From a virus: a DNA stretch of 25,859 bases. Positions within the stretch are counted from its first letter, which is position 1, and every line of letters starts with the position of its first letter. Below the pieces are notes generated by a model. That model worked only from the letters and a program-made list of their open reading frames with translations. It did not search any database and was not told the origin of the DNA. The position numbers and the translations under genes were made by a program. Where the stretch lies: positions 1 through 25,859 of the IMG/VR virus record IMGVR_UViG_3300049215_000120; one strand, 5' to 3'. Below, one piece after another: positions 14,156 to 21,815 of the stretch.

Positions 14156-15643
14156 ATGCCCGCTCCAGGTGTAGGCGAACTATCTACGCATATCATCTCA
14201 AGAGAGACGACGTTCGGCACGCTCGCAGGCGGTCCGTGGCTGCTCCACGCCGCGGAAGCGTTCACGCCGACGACCAAGAACGTGTTCAACCCGCGTCCCG
14301 GTTCGCGCGGGGCGCCGGACGAAGTGTACGATGCGACCGGCCCACTCGAGATCTCGCTGACGTTCCGGCCGGAATCGCAGGCGGGCATCCTCGAGCAGCT
14401 GATCGCGTACTCGATGGGTACGCAGGCCACGCCGGTTCTGTACGGCACGGGCACGTTGGGCGCAGCGATCACGACGGCGCCGGGTTCGGTGTCGGTCGCG
14501 CTGTCCGGCCTCCCGCTCAACTCGATCCAGGCGGGCACGATTCTGCTCGTCGACGCGGGCACGGCGCAGGGCGAAGTCGTCATCGCCGGCACGGGCTCGT
14601 CGTACACGGGACTCCTCGCAACGACGTTCGCCAACAACCACTCGAAGGGCGCGACGATTCAAATCGTCGGCGAGTACGGCACGATCGCGGCAGCGATCAC
14701 GTCGTCGGGCTCGGCGCAGACGGTCACGACGACGAACACCTCGGGCTCGATCCTTCCCGGTCAGACGGTCTACGTCGACTACGGCTCGGCGACGAGCTAC
14801 GAAGCCGTCGTCGCGCTCGCCGGTTCTGGCGGTTCGACGCTCAAAGCCGTGTTCTCGAAAAACCATTCGACGAACGTCAAGATCGCGGCTTCGTCGGTCG
14901 CCTATCAGAACGTCTTCACCTTCGGTAAGCTGAAAGTGCTGCCGTCGTTCTCGCTCCAGCGCAACCGCGGCACGATCGACACCGTCGACTTCCTCGGCTG
15001 CTCCGTCGACCAGGTGAAGTTCCAGCTCGATTCAGCCAAGAACCTGATGAGCGACTTCACCATCCTCGCGCAGCAGTTCCAGCTCGACGGCTCGCCGGTT
15101 ACGCCCACGCAGGGGCTGTTGGGGCCGTACAAGATGGAAGCCTCGGCAACGGCGTGGTCGATCAACAGCGTCGTCGTCGGCACGGGCTCCGTGTCGCCGG
15201 ACGTCCTTTCTGCGACGTGGTCGCTCAACAACCAGCTCGGCAAGAACCGCCGCAGCGCAGGCTCGGGCCGACTCGTTACCGACTTCCCGCTCGGTCAGCG
15301 CAAGCTCTCTGGCACGATGAAGCTCGGCTTCGAAGACGACTCGATCCAACGGCTGTTCTTCAACGGCGGTCTCGGCGGCACGCCGACGGTTCCCGGCTCG
15401 GTCGTCACGGGCGTGCCCATGACGTTCCTGATCGCGGCGTCGGACATCGTCGACACGGTCCTCTCGCTGCCGTACTTCATCCAGTTCTACTTCCCAAACT
15501 GCGAGATCGAAGCGGCGGAGGTCCCGCACGTCGTCTCGGGCGCGCTCGAGCAGAACGTCACGTTCACGCCGAAGCAGTCGGTACCCGGCGCCGGCGATTC
15601 GCTGACCGTGACCGTCTGCAACGCAAACTCGACGGCGTACTGA
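14156..15643 (+). CDS. Major tail (tube) protein with two inserted beta modules
   Basis: This protein forms the hexameric rings of the tail tube. The 495 residues are long for the family, which is usually around 300. Residues 1-100 (ISRETTFGTLAGGPWLLHAA, YDATGPLEISLTFRP) and 250-480 (FSLQRNRGTIDTVDFLGCSV, SVSPDVLSATWSLNNQLGKN, YFIQFYFPNCEIEAAEVPHV) form the tube fold of the Phage_tube_2 type. Residues 106-245 are an insertion made of two similar beta modules: first NSIQAGTILLVDAGTAQGEV ending NNHSKGATIQIV, then LPGQTVYVDYGSATSYEAVV ending KNHSTNVKIA. Such insertions are expected to project outward as decorations along the tail. It is preceded by GGAGG. Confidence 0.82.
   Translation: MPAPGVGELSTHIISRETTFGTLAGGPWLLHAAEAFTPTTKNVFNPRPGSRGAPDEVYDATGPLEISLTFRPESQAGILEQLIAYSMGTQATPVLYGTGTLGAAITTAPGSVSVALSGLPLNSIQAGTILLVDAGTAQGEVVIAGTGSSYTGLLATTFANNHSKGATIQIVGEYGTIAAAITSSGSAQTVTTTNTSGSILPGQTVYVDYGSATSYEAVVALAGSGGSTLKAVFSKNHSTNVKIAASSVAYQNVFTFGKLKVLPSFSLQRNRGTIDTVDFLGCSVDQVKFQLDSAKNLMSDFTILAQQFQLDGSPVTPTQGLLGPYKMEASATAWSINSVVVGTGSVSPDVLSATWSLNNQLGKNRRSAGSGRLVTDFPLGQRKLSGTMKLGFEDDSIQRLFFNGGLGGTPTVPGSVVTGVPMTFLIAASDIVDTVLSLPYFIQFYFPNCEIEAAEVPHVVSGALEQNVTFTPKQSVPGAGDSLTVTVCNANSTAY
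14471..14890 (+). repeat. Tandem pair of beta modules inside the tail tube gene
   Basis: Module 1 (about 14471-14671) and module 2 (about 14699-14890) share the order Gly-x-Thr-x-Leu/Val-x-Val-Asp, then E-VV/AVV, then K/N-N-H-S-x-x, then a terminal I-I/A strand. They are about 65 residues each and probably arose by duplication; the nucleotide sequences have diverged. Confidence 0.6.
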
Positions 15644-15645
15644 GA

Positions 15646-16365
15646 GTGGATCCAAAGGAACGTGCGGAGGCGCTCGCGGCAGCGCGAGCGGAATCCCTTC
15701 GCGGAGAAACCGTTTCTGAGGATTTGAAGGAGGCTGCGGACAAAGCCGCGGCCTCCAAGGGCCCCGACATGGCGGACCCTGAGTATCAGCGGCTCGTCCT
15801 CGGCCCCGAATCGTGGAAATACAAGCTCGCGCTCGAAACCGCCGAAGGCGGCATTGAAGAGCACGAGATCGAGGTTCCCACGAAGTTCTCGCTGCGCGAC
15901 ATCGAGCATCGTCGCGTGTTCGATAACGCGTCGGCGTACTATCAGCTCGTCCAAGGTCTTCTGCGCGATATGCGCGTCATCTCGACGGACGAAGAGTTTC
16001 TCCGCAAGCGCTCTCACTACGTCGATGCGGTCGTGCAGCGATCGGAAGTCCAAGACCTCGGCCGTCACACGATTTCGAAGATCGCGACGTACACGGAACC
16101 GTGGGAAGCATGGATCACTGATCCGCAAAATCCGAAAAAGAAGCGGCCGGTCACGTACTATCGGCCGTCGATCGAGCACCTCGCTGAAGGACTCGATCCG
16201 GCACTGTTGGGCGTGATCATGATGCAGATCGTCGGTGCGTGCAACACGGAGAACGCGCGCCGAAAAAACGCAGTAGCGGCGGCGCGGCAATCGGCCTCGC
16301 GTCCGCCTTCGGCCGTATCAAGCGGGTCCGACCCGAACTCACCTGGGACGGATTCTACGACCTAA
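15646..16365 (+). CDS. Tail assembly chaperone (lambda gpG-like), unshifted product
   Basis: The GTG at 15646 lies two bases after the tube stop and is probably reached by re-initiation, as there is no strong ribosome site. The 239-residue product has a charged helical N-terminus, then LGPESWKYKLALETAEGGIE, TKFSLRDIEHRRVFDNASAY and a helix-rich body. It lies between tube and tape measure genes, where gpG-type chaperones that coat the tape measure protein are always encoded. The last 33 residues after Asn208 are Ser/Ala-rich and unlike the rest, which fits a product made when the ribosome fails to shift at 16263-16269. An internal AAGGAGG at 15727 has no usable start close enough. Confidence 0.82.
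   Translation: MDPKERAEALAAARAESLRGETVSEDLKEAADKAAASKGPDMADPEYQRLVLGPESWKYKLALETAEGGIEEHEIEVPTKFSLRDIEHRRVFDNASAYYQLVQGLLRDMRVISTDEEFLRKRSHYVDAVVQRSEVQDLGRHTISKIATYTEPWEAWITDPQNPKKKRPVTYYRPSIEHLAEGLDPALLGVIMMQIVGACNTENARRKNAVAAARQSASRPPSAVSSGSDPNSPGTDSTT
16263..16307 (+). promoter_or_regulatory. Programmed -1 frameshift signal: A_AAA_AAC plus stem-loop
   Basis: The heptamer AAAAAAC at 16263-16269 is in the correct phase (A, AAA, AAC) for simultaneous -1 slippage. Eight bases later begins a stem, GGCGG-CGCG at 16278-16286, pairing with CGCG-T-CCGCC at 16298-16307 with one bulged T. Spacing and stability are what is expected of a bacterial frameshift stimulator. The shift opens the frame of the gpT-like extension. 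Confidence 0.85.
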
Positions 16366-16481
16366 CCTCCGAGCAGCTTGAACTCTGGCTGTTCGTTGCC
16401 GACGAACTCGAAGACGAGCGAGCGAAACGCACGGCCTACGAGATCGCGATCGCTGTGATGAAGACGTTTTTCGGGAAATGA
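16269..16481 (+). CDS. Tail assembly chaperone (lambda gpT-like) C-terminal extension, made by -1 frameshift
   Basis: This frame has no proper start of its own and is read after slippage at 16263-16269, adding 70 residues to the first 208 of the upstream protein for a 278-residue gpG-T fusion. The extension includes GRIKRVRPELTWDGFYDLTS followed by the helix EQLELWLFVADELEDERAKR and ends in MKTFFGK, the short acidic/helical pattern typical of gpT. In lambda the fusion recruits tail tube subunits to the tape measure while the unfused form coats it; both forms are needed in a set ratio. The stop is followed closely by GGAGG for the tape measure gene. Confidence 0.82.
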   Translation, partial: RSSGGAAIGLASAFGRIKRVRPELTWDGFYDLTSEQLELWLFVADELEDERAKRTAYEIAIAVMKTFFGK

Positions 16482-16493
16482 CGGAGGTGCTCT

Positions 16494-19400
16494 GTGTCTG
16501 TTGACCAGACGCTGAACGTCACCATCAACTCCGAAGCCGGTGCGGCGACGGCAGACATGGGTCGCGTCGAGTCGCTCCTGGTGCAGATCGAAGCCGACCT
16601 GGCGAAGATGGGTGCGACGGGCGCGGCGACGCTCCCCGCCCTGACGGATGGGCACCGCGCGGCGGCCGGCGCCGCAACCTCGCACGCCGAGGCCGAGACC
16701 ATTCTCGGCGCGACGATTGGCAAGACGGAAGTCGCGACGAACGCGGCTGCTCGTGCGTTCGCTGCCTTCGGATTCGAGACCGGCGAAGCGACGGAGCGCG
16801 TCCTCGGATTCACCGAAGCGCTCGATGCGGTCGGCGCCGCGGCTGGTCCGCTCCTTCTCGTCGGCGGTGCGTTACTCGGTCTCGGTGCGGGGATCGAGTT
16901 CCTCAAAGACGGCGTGGATGAGGCGGCTAAGTTCCAGGCGCAGATGACGTCGCTTGGTGTCGCGGTGAAGAACCAAGGCGCTGCGTGGAACGAGACGACG
17001 CAGAACGGCGTCGAGCGCTACTTGAAGGCAATCGAAGAGTCGACGACATTCTCTCAAGGCGAAGCGCTGGAAGCGCTCAACAAACTGACGACGGCTGGCA
17101 TCTCTCTCGCCGACGCGCAAAAGATCGTCGCTATCTCGACTGACGCCGCCGCGGCGAAGCATATTTCGCTGATGGACGTTGTCGACCGCATCATGCAGGC
17201 GGAAGCCGGTCGCGGTCGCGGTCTCGTTCAGCTCGACGCGAACTTGAAGGACATCATCGCGCGTCACGGGACGCTGCAAGAAGTACTCGATCAGCTTGCT
17301 CGCGACATGCAGGGTCAGGCGACGGCTGCGCTTGACACGTACGAAGGGCGCTGGAAGCAAGTCACGAACACCTTCGAAGAAACGTCAAAAGAACTTGGCA
17401 CTGAGTTGCTCCCGCTTTTAATGGTGGGCGCCGACCTCACGTTAACCTTCGCCAAGAGCTTCGAAGACGGCAGCCCCAAGATTCTCGGCAGCATCAATCA
17501 GTGGACCGAGAAGATGGGCGAGTTCATCGACACCATCGCGGCCTACTACGAGTTTGCAAAGAAATGGATCGACCTTACCGGCCAGGTCCTCAATGCGCCG
17601 AAGAACGCTATCGCTTGGTATCAGCAGAAAGAAGCTGATTGGACCAAGATGCCCCAGGACCAGATCGAGCCGACGGTCTCTGCGAAGACCGGCGGCGTGC
17701 AGGGTCTCAAGGGCGGCGGTTTCGGTGATTGGAACGCGCCTGGCTCGTCGATGGGCGACACGATCGTCAACCTCGGCGTCGGCGAGATCGCGGACAAGAT
17801 CAAAGCCGACATCGAGCACGCGCGTAAAGAGCTGGACGAGTTCCGCAATCAGCCCCTCGGCAACAATCCGATCATGGGCAACGCGAAGGCCGGTAGCTCC
17901 ACGCCGATTCCCGACTTGCCCGAGGACGCATCGCAGAAGGCGCAAGCCTTCACTATGGTTCAAAAGAACCTCGAGGACCAACTCAAGGCGACGACGCAAG
18001 CCGAAGCGCTGCTCAAGGCGCAGATCGACGCCATCGCGGACCCGCAGCAGAAGGCCGCTGCTCAACAGGAGTACGCGAACCGCGTCTACGCCGACGCGAC
18101 GCACGCGATCTCCGAACTGTCCGCTCAGCAGATCTACTTCACGAACGAAAAGATGCGGCTCACCGCTGAGTTCAACGCGGAGCAGCAGGCCGTCACGCGC
18201 ACCGCCGCGGCGTACGACGCCACGAAGAACGCGCTCGGCTCGACGAACACGCCGGAAGAGACGAAGCACGTCGAGGAACTCCGCCGCGCCCACGAGCAGG
18301 CGGAGACCGCCCTGAACGCGACCCGCGCGTCTCTCAACCAACTGAACTCGACCATCGAACAGAACTCGACGCTGCTCGAGCAGAACCGCGTGAAGCAGGC
18401 GCAGGCCAAAGCGGACGAGCTGAAAGCCTTCGAGGACCTCTACCGCGCCTTCGTGGCGTCGGAAGAGCAGAAGGTCAAGGCGCACCAAGAGTCGTCCGAT
18501 CAGATGATCTTGGATATCGGTCGCTGGCTGGCCGCGCACAAGGGCGCGACGCAGGCCATGATCGACGACTGGCTCGCCAAGGTTGAAACGGTTGAAAAGT
18601 CCGACGCCGACACGACCGTCCGGCTCATGACCGATCGTCTCAACCTGAAGCAGATTTCGCTCAGCGCCGCGATCGAAGAACTGCAGACGGACCTCGCCAT
18701 GTACAAGGCGATGGGTGACGCAGGCCAAGAGGCATATCAGCGCATCCAGCAAGCCCTGGTCGAACTCGAGAAGAAGCGCGAAGAGATCAATCAGAAGGCG
18801 CTCGACGACGCACAGAAGTTCGAGCAAGAGCAAGAGAAATACGCGACCGAACTCGCGACCAAGTTCGTCGATCTGATGGACTCCGCGACGACCAAGGGCA
18901 AGAACCTGTGGAAGTCGTTCGGCGACGAGTTCAAGACCGTGCTCGGCGATATGGAGAAGGCGCTCGCGACGAGCGTCCTCGCGTCTCTCTTCGCCGGCAC
19001 GTTGGGATTGCCGAGCGCGGGCCCGACCGGCACGTTCTCTGCGATCTTGGGCAAGGAACTCGGGCTGCCGTCTGCACCGCAGATGACGCCGGATCAGCAG
19101 AAGGCCATCGCCGCGGCGACGGACACGGCCACGAACACCGCGGCGACGGCCAAGAACACCGACGCGATGACGGTGCAACTCGACACGAGCGGTCCGATCG
19201 CAAGCGGCATCGGCGGCGTGAATCAGACGAACCAGAACGGGTTCGCGCAGGTCATCCAGCTCCTGCAACAACTCGTCACGGTCACGCAGCAGAACGCTAC
19301 GCCGTCGGCTACCAATGCGCAGAGCCCCGGTGGGTCGCTTGCGGCGCTTGCGGCGCAGTACGGTATCACGGGCGTCTTCACCGGTGCGCAGGCCGGGAGC

Positions 19401-20522
19401 ATCATCGGCTCGCTCGACACGACGAGCATGTTCTCGGTGCTCGCCGGTCCCGGTCTCAGCACGTCAGCCGGGGCAGCAGCTGGGGCGGCAGCGGGCGCGT
19501 CCGCAATCGGCGGAAGCGGTGGCGGCGGCATCCTGGGCGCCCTGGGCGGCATCGGCGGTGCTGGCGCCCTTCTGGGCGCCCTGGGCGGCATCGGTGGCGC
19601 GATCGGTATCGGCGGAACGCTCGACAACTTCGTCGGCGCATCCGGCGGGAGCCATGGCGAGAACTCCGCGATCGCGGGCATCGCGACGGCGCTCGGTCTC
19701 GGCGCGTGGGTGATGTCTGCGGGCCTGCCGTTCGCTGCAGCCTTTGGACCCGTGGGCCTCGGCATCGTCGCCGCAGCCGCGCTCTTCGGCGGACTCTTTG
19801 GCGGCGGTGCGACGCCGGCGACGTCACCCGACATCTTCAACACGTCGCAGTACGGCCAATGGGTCGCAAACGCGACCGGTCACGAAGCCGGTGCGAACGG
19901 GCAGAGCTTCTATCCGTCGCAGTCGTTCCTCAACCAAACCGGGGGACAAGGCGGCATCTCGTTCATCGAGGAGCAGCTCGCCGGCGCGAAGATGACCAGT
20001 AACGGCGAATACTTGATGCCGGACGGCTCGATTATGACGCCGGCTCAGTACAACGAATACGTGAGCGCCTTCGGTATCAGCTCGACGGGTTCAGGGAAGC
20101 TCAATTTCGGCCACAACATCGGGCAGGAGTGGATCTCCGGTGCACAGGGCGCGTCGAGCAGCCCGCAGTCGTATCTCACGCTCGATCAGCTGATGCAGTC
20201 GTTCATGAAAGCCGGTGGCGACGGCGCGAGTTTGATCTTCTCGATCGCGCGCACGTATCCGAACTTCGCCGGCTCGACGACGGCCGCGGGTGCGTATCAG
20301 GAAACGCCGACGACGATTTCCGTCGGCGGCTATCCCGTGTCGTCGACCGCGAAGACCGCGAACGGCACGACGATCAACGTCAACATCACGGGCCCGGTCG
20401 TTGGCCCTCAGGGGCTTGCGAGCGTGGCACAGCATATCGCGCAGGTCTTGCGTCGCTACGGTGCGGGCGAAGTGCCCGGCAGCTATCAGTCCAACCCGCA
20501 ACTTCGGTACCAGGGCAACTAG
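16494..20522 (+). CDS. Tape measure protein
   Basis: The GTG start lies six bases after GGAGG. The 1342-residue protein sets tail length; at the usual rule of about 1.5 angstrom per residue this gives roughly 200 nm. Residues 118-140 are a hydrophobic helix (AGPLLLVGGALLGLGAGIEF). Residues 140-330 form the conserved tape-measure core (DGVDEAAKFQAQMTSLGVAV, AIEESTTFSQGEALEALNKL, LDTYEGRWKQVTNTFEETSK). Residues about 478-796 are long coiled coil. Residues 992-1049 are Gly/Ala-rich with repeated GALGGIGGA, and 1071-1105 are hydrophobic (LPFAAAFGPVGLGIVAAAAL), a likely membrane-inserting segment at infection. The last 200 residues are mixed. No peptidase or lysozyme domain is evident. Confidence 0.93.
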   Translation: MSVDQTLNVTINSEAGAATADMGRVESLLVQIEADLAKMGATGAATLPALTDGHRAAAGAATSHAEAETILGATIGKTEVATNAAARAFAAFGFETGEATERVLGFTEALDAVGAAAGPLLLVGGALLGLGAGIEFLKDGVDEAAKFQAQMTSLGVAVKNQGAAWNETTQNGVERYLKAIEESTTFSQGEALEALNKLTTAGISLADAQKIVAISTDAAAAKHISLMDVVDRIMQAEAGRGRGLVQLDANLKDIIARHGTLQEVLDQLARDMQGQATAALDTYEGRWKQVTNTFEETSKELGTELLPLLMVGADLTLTFAKSFEDGSPKILGSINQWTEKMGEFIDTIAAYYEFAKKWIDLTGQVLNAPKNAIAWYQQKEADWTKMPQDQIEPTVSAKTGGVQGLKGGGFGDWNAPGSSMGDTIVNLGVGEIADKIKADIEHARKELDEFRNQPLGNNPIMGNAKAGSSTPIPDLPEDASQKAQAFTMVQKNLEDQLKATTQAEALLKAQIDAIADPQQKAAAQQEYANRVYADATHAISELSAQQIYFTNEKMRLTAEFNAEQQAVTRTAAAYDATKNALGSTNTPEETKHVEELRRAHEQAETALNATRASLNQLNSTIEQNSTLLEQNRVKQAQAKADELKAFEDLYRAFVASEEQKVKAHQESSDQMILDIGRWLAAHKGATQAMIDDWLAKVETVEKSDADTTVRLMTDRLNLKQISLSAAIEELQTDLAMYKAMGDAGQEAYQRIQQALVELEKKREEINQKALDDAQKFEQEQEKYATELATKFVDLMDSATTKGKNLWKSFGDEFKTVLGDMEKALATSVLASLFAGTLGLPSAGPTGTFSAILGKELGLPSAPQMTPDQQKAIAAATDTATNTAATAKNTDAMTVQLDTSGPIASGIGGVNQTNQNGFAQVIQLLQQLVTVTQQNATPSATNAQSPGGSLAALAAQYGITGVFTGAQAGSIIGSLDTTSMFSVLAGPGLSTSAGAAAGAAAGASAIGGSGGGGILGALGGIGGAGALLGALGGIGGAIGIGGTLDNFVGASGGSHGENSAIAGIATALGLGAWVMSAGLPFAAAFGPVGLGIVAAAALFGGLFGGGATPATSPDIFNTSQYGQWVANATGHEAGANGQSFYPSQSFLNQTGGQGGISFIEEQLAGAKMTSNGEYLMPDGSIMTPAQYNEYVSAFGISSTGSGKLNFGHNIGQEWISGAQGASSSPQSYLTLDQLMQSFMKAGGDGASLIFSIARTYPNFAGSTTAAGAYQETPTTISVGGYPVSSTAKTANGTTINVNITGPVVGPQGLASVAQHIAQVLRRYGAGEVPGSYQSNPQLRYQGN
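19533..19594 (+). repeat. In-frame 23-bp direct repeat in the tape measure gene
   Basis: The 23-bp sequence beginning CTGGGCGCCCTGGGCGGC occurs at 19533-19555 and again at 19572-19594, offset by 39 bp (13 codons). It encodes LGALGGIG twice within the Gly/Ala-rich segment, and reflects a recent small duplication in a low-complexity region. Confidence 0.75.
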
Positions 20523-20531
20523 GAGGCCACG

Positions 20532-21044
20532 ATGGCGGCACCCACCTTCCAGCTCTCCGAATCGAACGGTTCGGGCGCAACGGTCACGGACAACATTCCG
20601 CAGATCGCGTATGCGTCGGTCGATTCAGCGTCGTCGTCGAGCCTCTCCAGCTCGAACCCGATCACCGCGGGCAACAACTCCTACGAGAAGTACAACCGCG
20701 TGAAGTGCACGGGCGCGGCGCCGAACTCGATCGGCAGCTTCGGGTTCTACTACTCGTCCACCGCACCGCAAGACTCGGCCGGCTCATCGTCCACGGTGTC
20801 GCTCTATTACGACGCGGCGTCGAACCCGTCGTTTGCGACGCCGGTCGCGACGACGTCCTCGGTCGCAACCTCGAACACGACGGGCAACACGTCGTCGCCC
20901 GGTCAGTCGTTGAACGCGCCGGCCAACTCGTCCGGGTCGTACTCGGGCTACATGGTGACGCAGTTCCGCTCGACCTCCGGCGCTGCGGGCGGCAACTGCA
21001 CGTTCGCGTCGCCCGAACTCACCATCGGCTACGTCTGGAGCTGA
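20532..21044 (+). CDS. Beta-rich, Ser/Thr-rich structural protein of the tail tip
   Basis: AGGAGG follows the tape measure stop and precedes the ATG. The 170-residue product is rich in Ser, Thr, Gly and Asn, with strands such as NSYEKYNRVKCTGAAPNSIG, FGFYYSSTAPQDS and GYMVTQFRSTSG...LTIGYVWS, and no charged helices. This composition is typical of virion surface proteins rather than enzymes. In siphoviruses the gene after the tape measure normally encodes the distal tail protein, but this sequence does not show the usual Dit pattern (a hydrophobic ring-forming N-domain), so I leave the role open. It might be a small fibre or a tail decoration. Confidence 0.6.
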   Translation: MAAPTFQLSESNGSGATVTDNIPQIAYASVDSASSSSLSSSNPITAGNNSYEKYNRVKCTGAAPNSIGSFGFYYSSTAPQDSAGSSSTVSLYYDAASNPSFATPVATTSSVATSNTTGNTSSPGQSLNAPANSSGSYSGYMVTQFRSTSGAAGGNCTFASPELTIGYVWS

Positions 21045-21045
21045 G

Positions 21046-21774
21046 ATGTCCGACTATCCAATCGACGAAGCGAAGCGCGCGCACGACGAAGAACTTGCGG
21101 CGCATACTGCATGGGTGAACGACCCGAAGACCGCGTCGTACATCTGGGAGCTGGTGCGCGACGGTCAGGTGCTCCTCAAGGAGCGCACCGACTGCGGCGA
21201 CGGGCCGTGCGGCGACCATCACGTGCCGATCGCGGAATGGCCCGGCGCGTGGAAGCCCAACGTCATCGGCACGGCCGAACTCGACGTGCTGGTCAGCGGT
21301 CGCCCGCGGCGGCTTCTCCGCGATGCCGTCACTCGGCCGTACGTCAACGGCCGCGGCGAGCCGGCAATCGAAGTACTCGAACCCGCGGTGTTCGAGGAAG
21401 CCGACAATCCGGTCTTCGAGAAGCGCACCGTCGAACAGTCCGAACCCGTCTTCGCGGCAACCGAGCCGTTCGAGCCGTTCCAGATTTTCGTCACGCCCGT
21501 AACACTCGATCATCAGAAGCTGCCGACGCACGTGATCCCGGTTGATCCCGGCACGCAAGTGATCTGGGGGCACCGCAACGTGAAGCGGTACGACGCCAAC
21601 GGCCACGTCGTCGCGCACGAAGAGACGATGGTGATCGGTACGCGCATCGACGGCGTCGAGCACGTCGTGCTCACGTATCCCGACGGCGCAACGTTCGAGC
21701 ACGCATCGCTTTCCGACGCGCTGAAGCACGCGCACGTCTACGCCGACGACTCCGTTTCTCACCCCACCGCCTAG
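21046..21774 (+). CDS. Unknown tail-region protein with a possible metal site
   Basis: The ATG is one base after the previous stop. The 242-residue product has an N-terminal acidic helix (IDEAKRAHDEELAAHTAW), then Cys50-Gly-Asp-Gly-Pro-Cys55-Gly-Asp-His58-His59, a tight Cys/His cluster that could hold zinc or iron. The middle is Pro/Glu-rich (EPAIEVLEPAVFEEADNPVF), and the end is beta plus a helix (LTYPDGATFEHASLSDALKH). I recognise no family. It sits between the beta-rich protein and the giant hub gene, and so is probably a tail tip or assembly protein. Confidence 0.55.
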   Translation: MSDYPIDEAKRAHDEELAAHTAWVNDPKTASYIWELVRDGQVLLKERTDCGDGPCGDHHVPIAEWPGAWKPNVIGTAELDVLVSGRPRRLLRDAVTRPYVNGRGEPAIEVLEPAVFEEADNPVFEKRTVEQSEPVFAATEPFEPFQIFVTPVTLDHQKLPTHVIPVDPGTQVIWGHRNVKRYDANGHVVAHEETMVIGTRIDGVEHVVLTYPDGATFEHASLSDALKHAHVYADDSVSHPTA

Positions 21775-21815
21775 TCTCGATCGTTCCCTAGCGTACTGAC
21801 AGGAGGCTTTCTTCG

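Noticed and set aside
15727-15733. AAGGAGG inside the tail chaperone gene as a start signal
   Set aside because: The next in-frame ATG is at 15769, too far downstream, and the sequence upstream of it is coding-like, so GTG 15646 is kept.
17442-19271. 609-codon open frame on the minus strand
   Set aside because: It mirrors the coiled-coil part of the tape measure gene; the Leu/Arg-rich translation is the reverse complement of GAG/CAG/GCG codons and has no start context.
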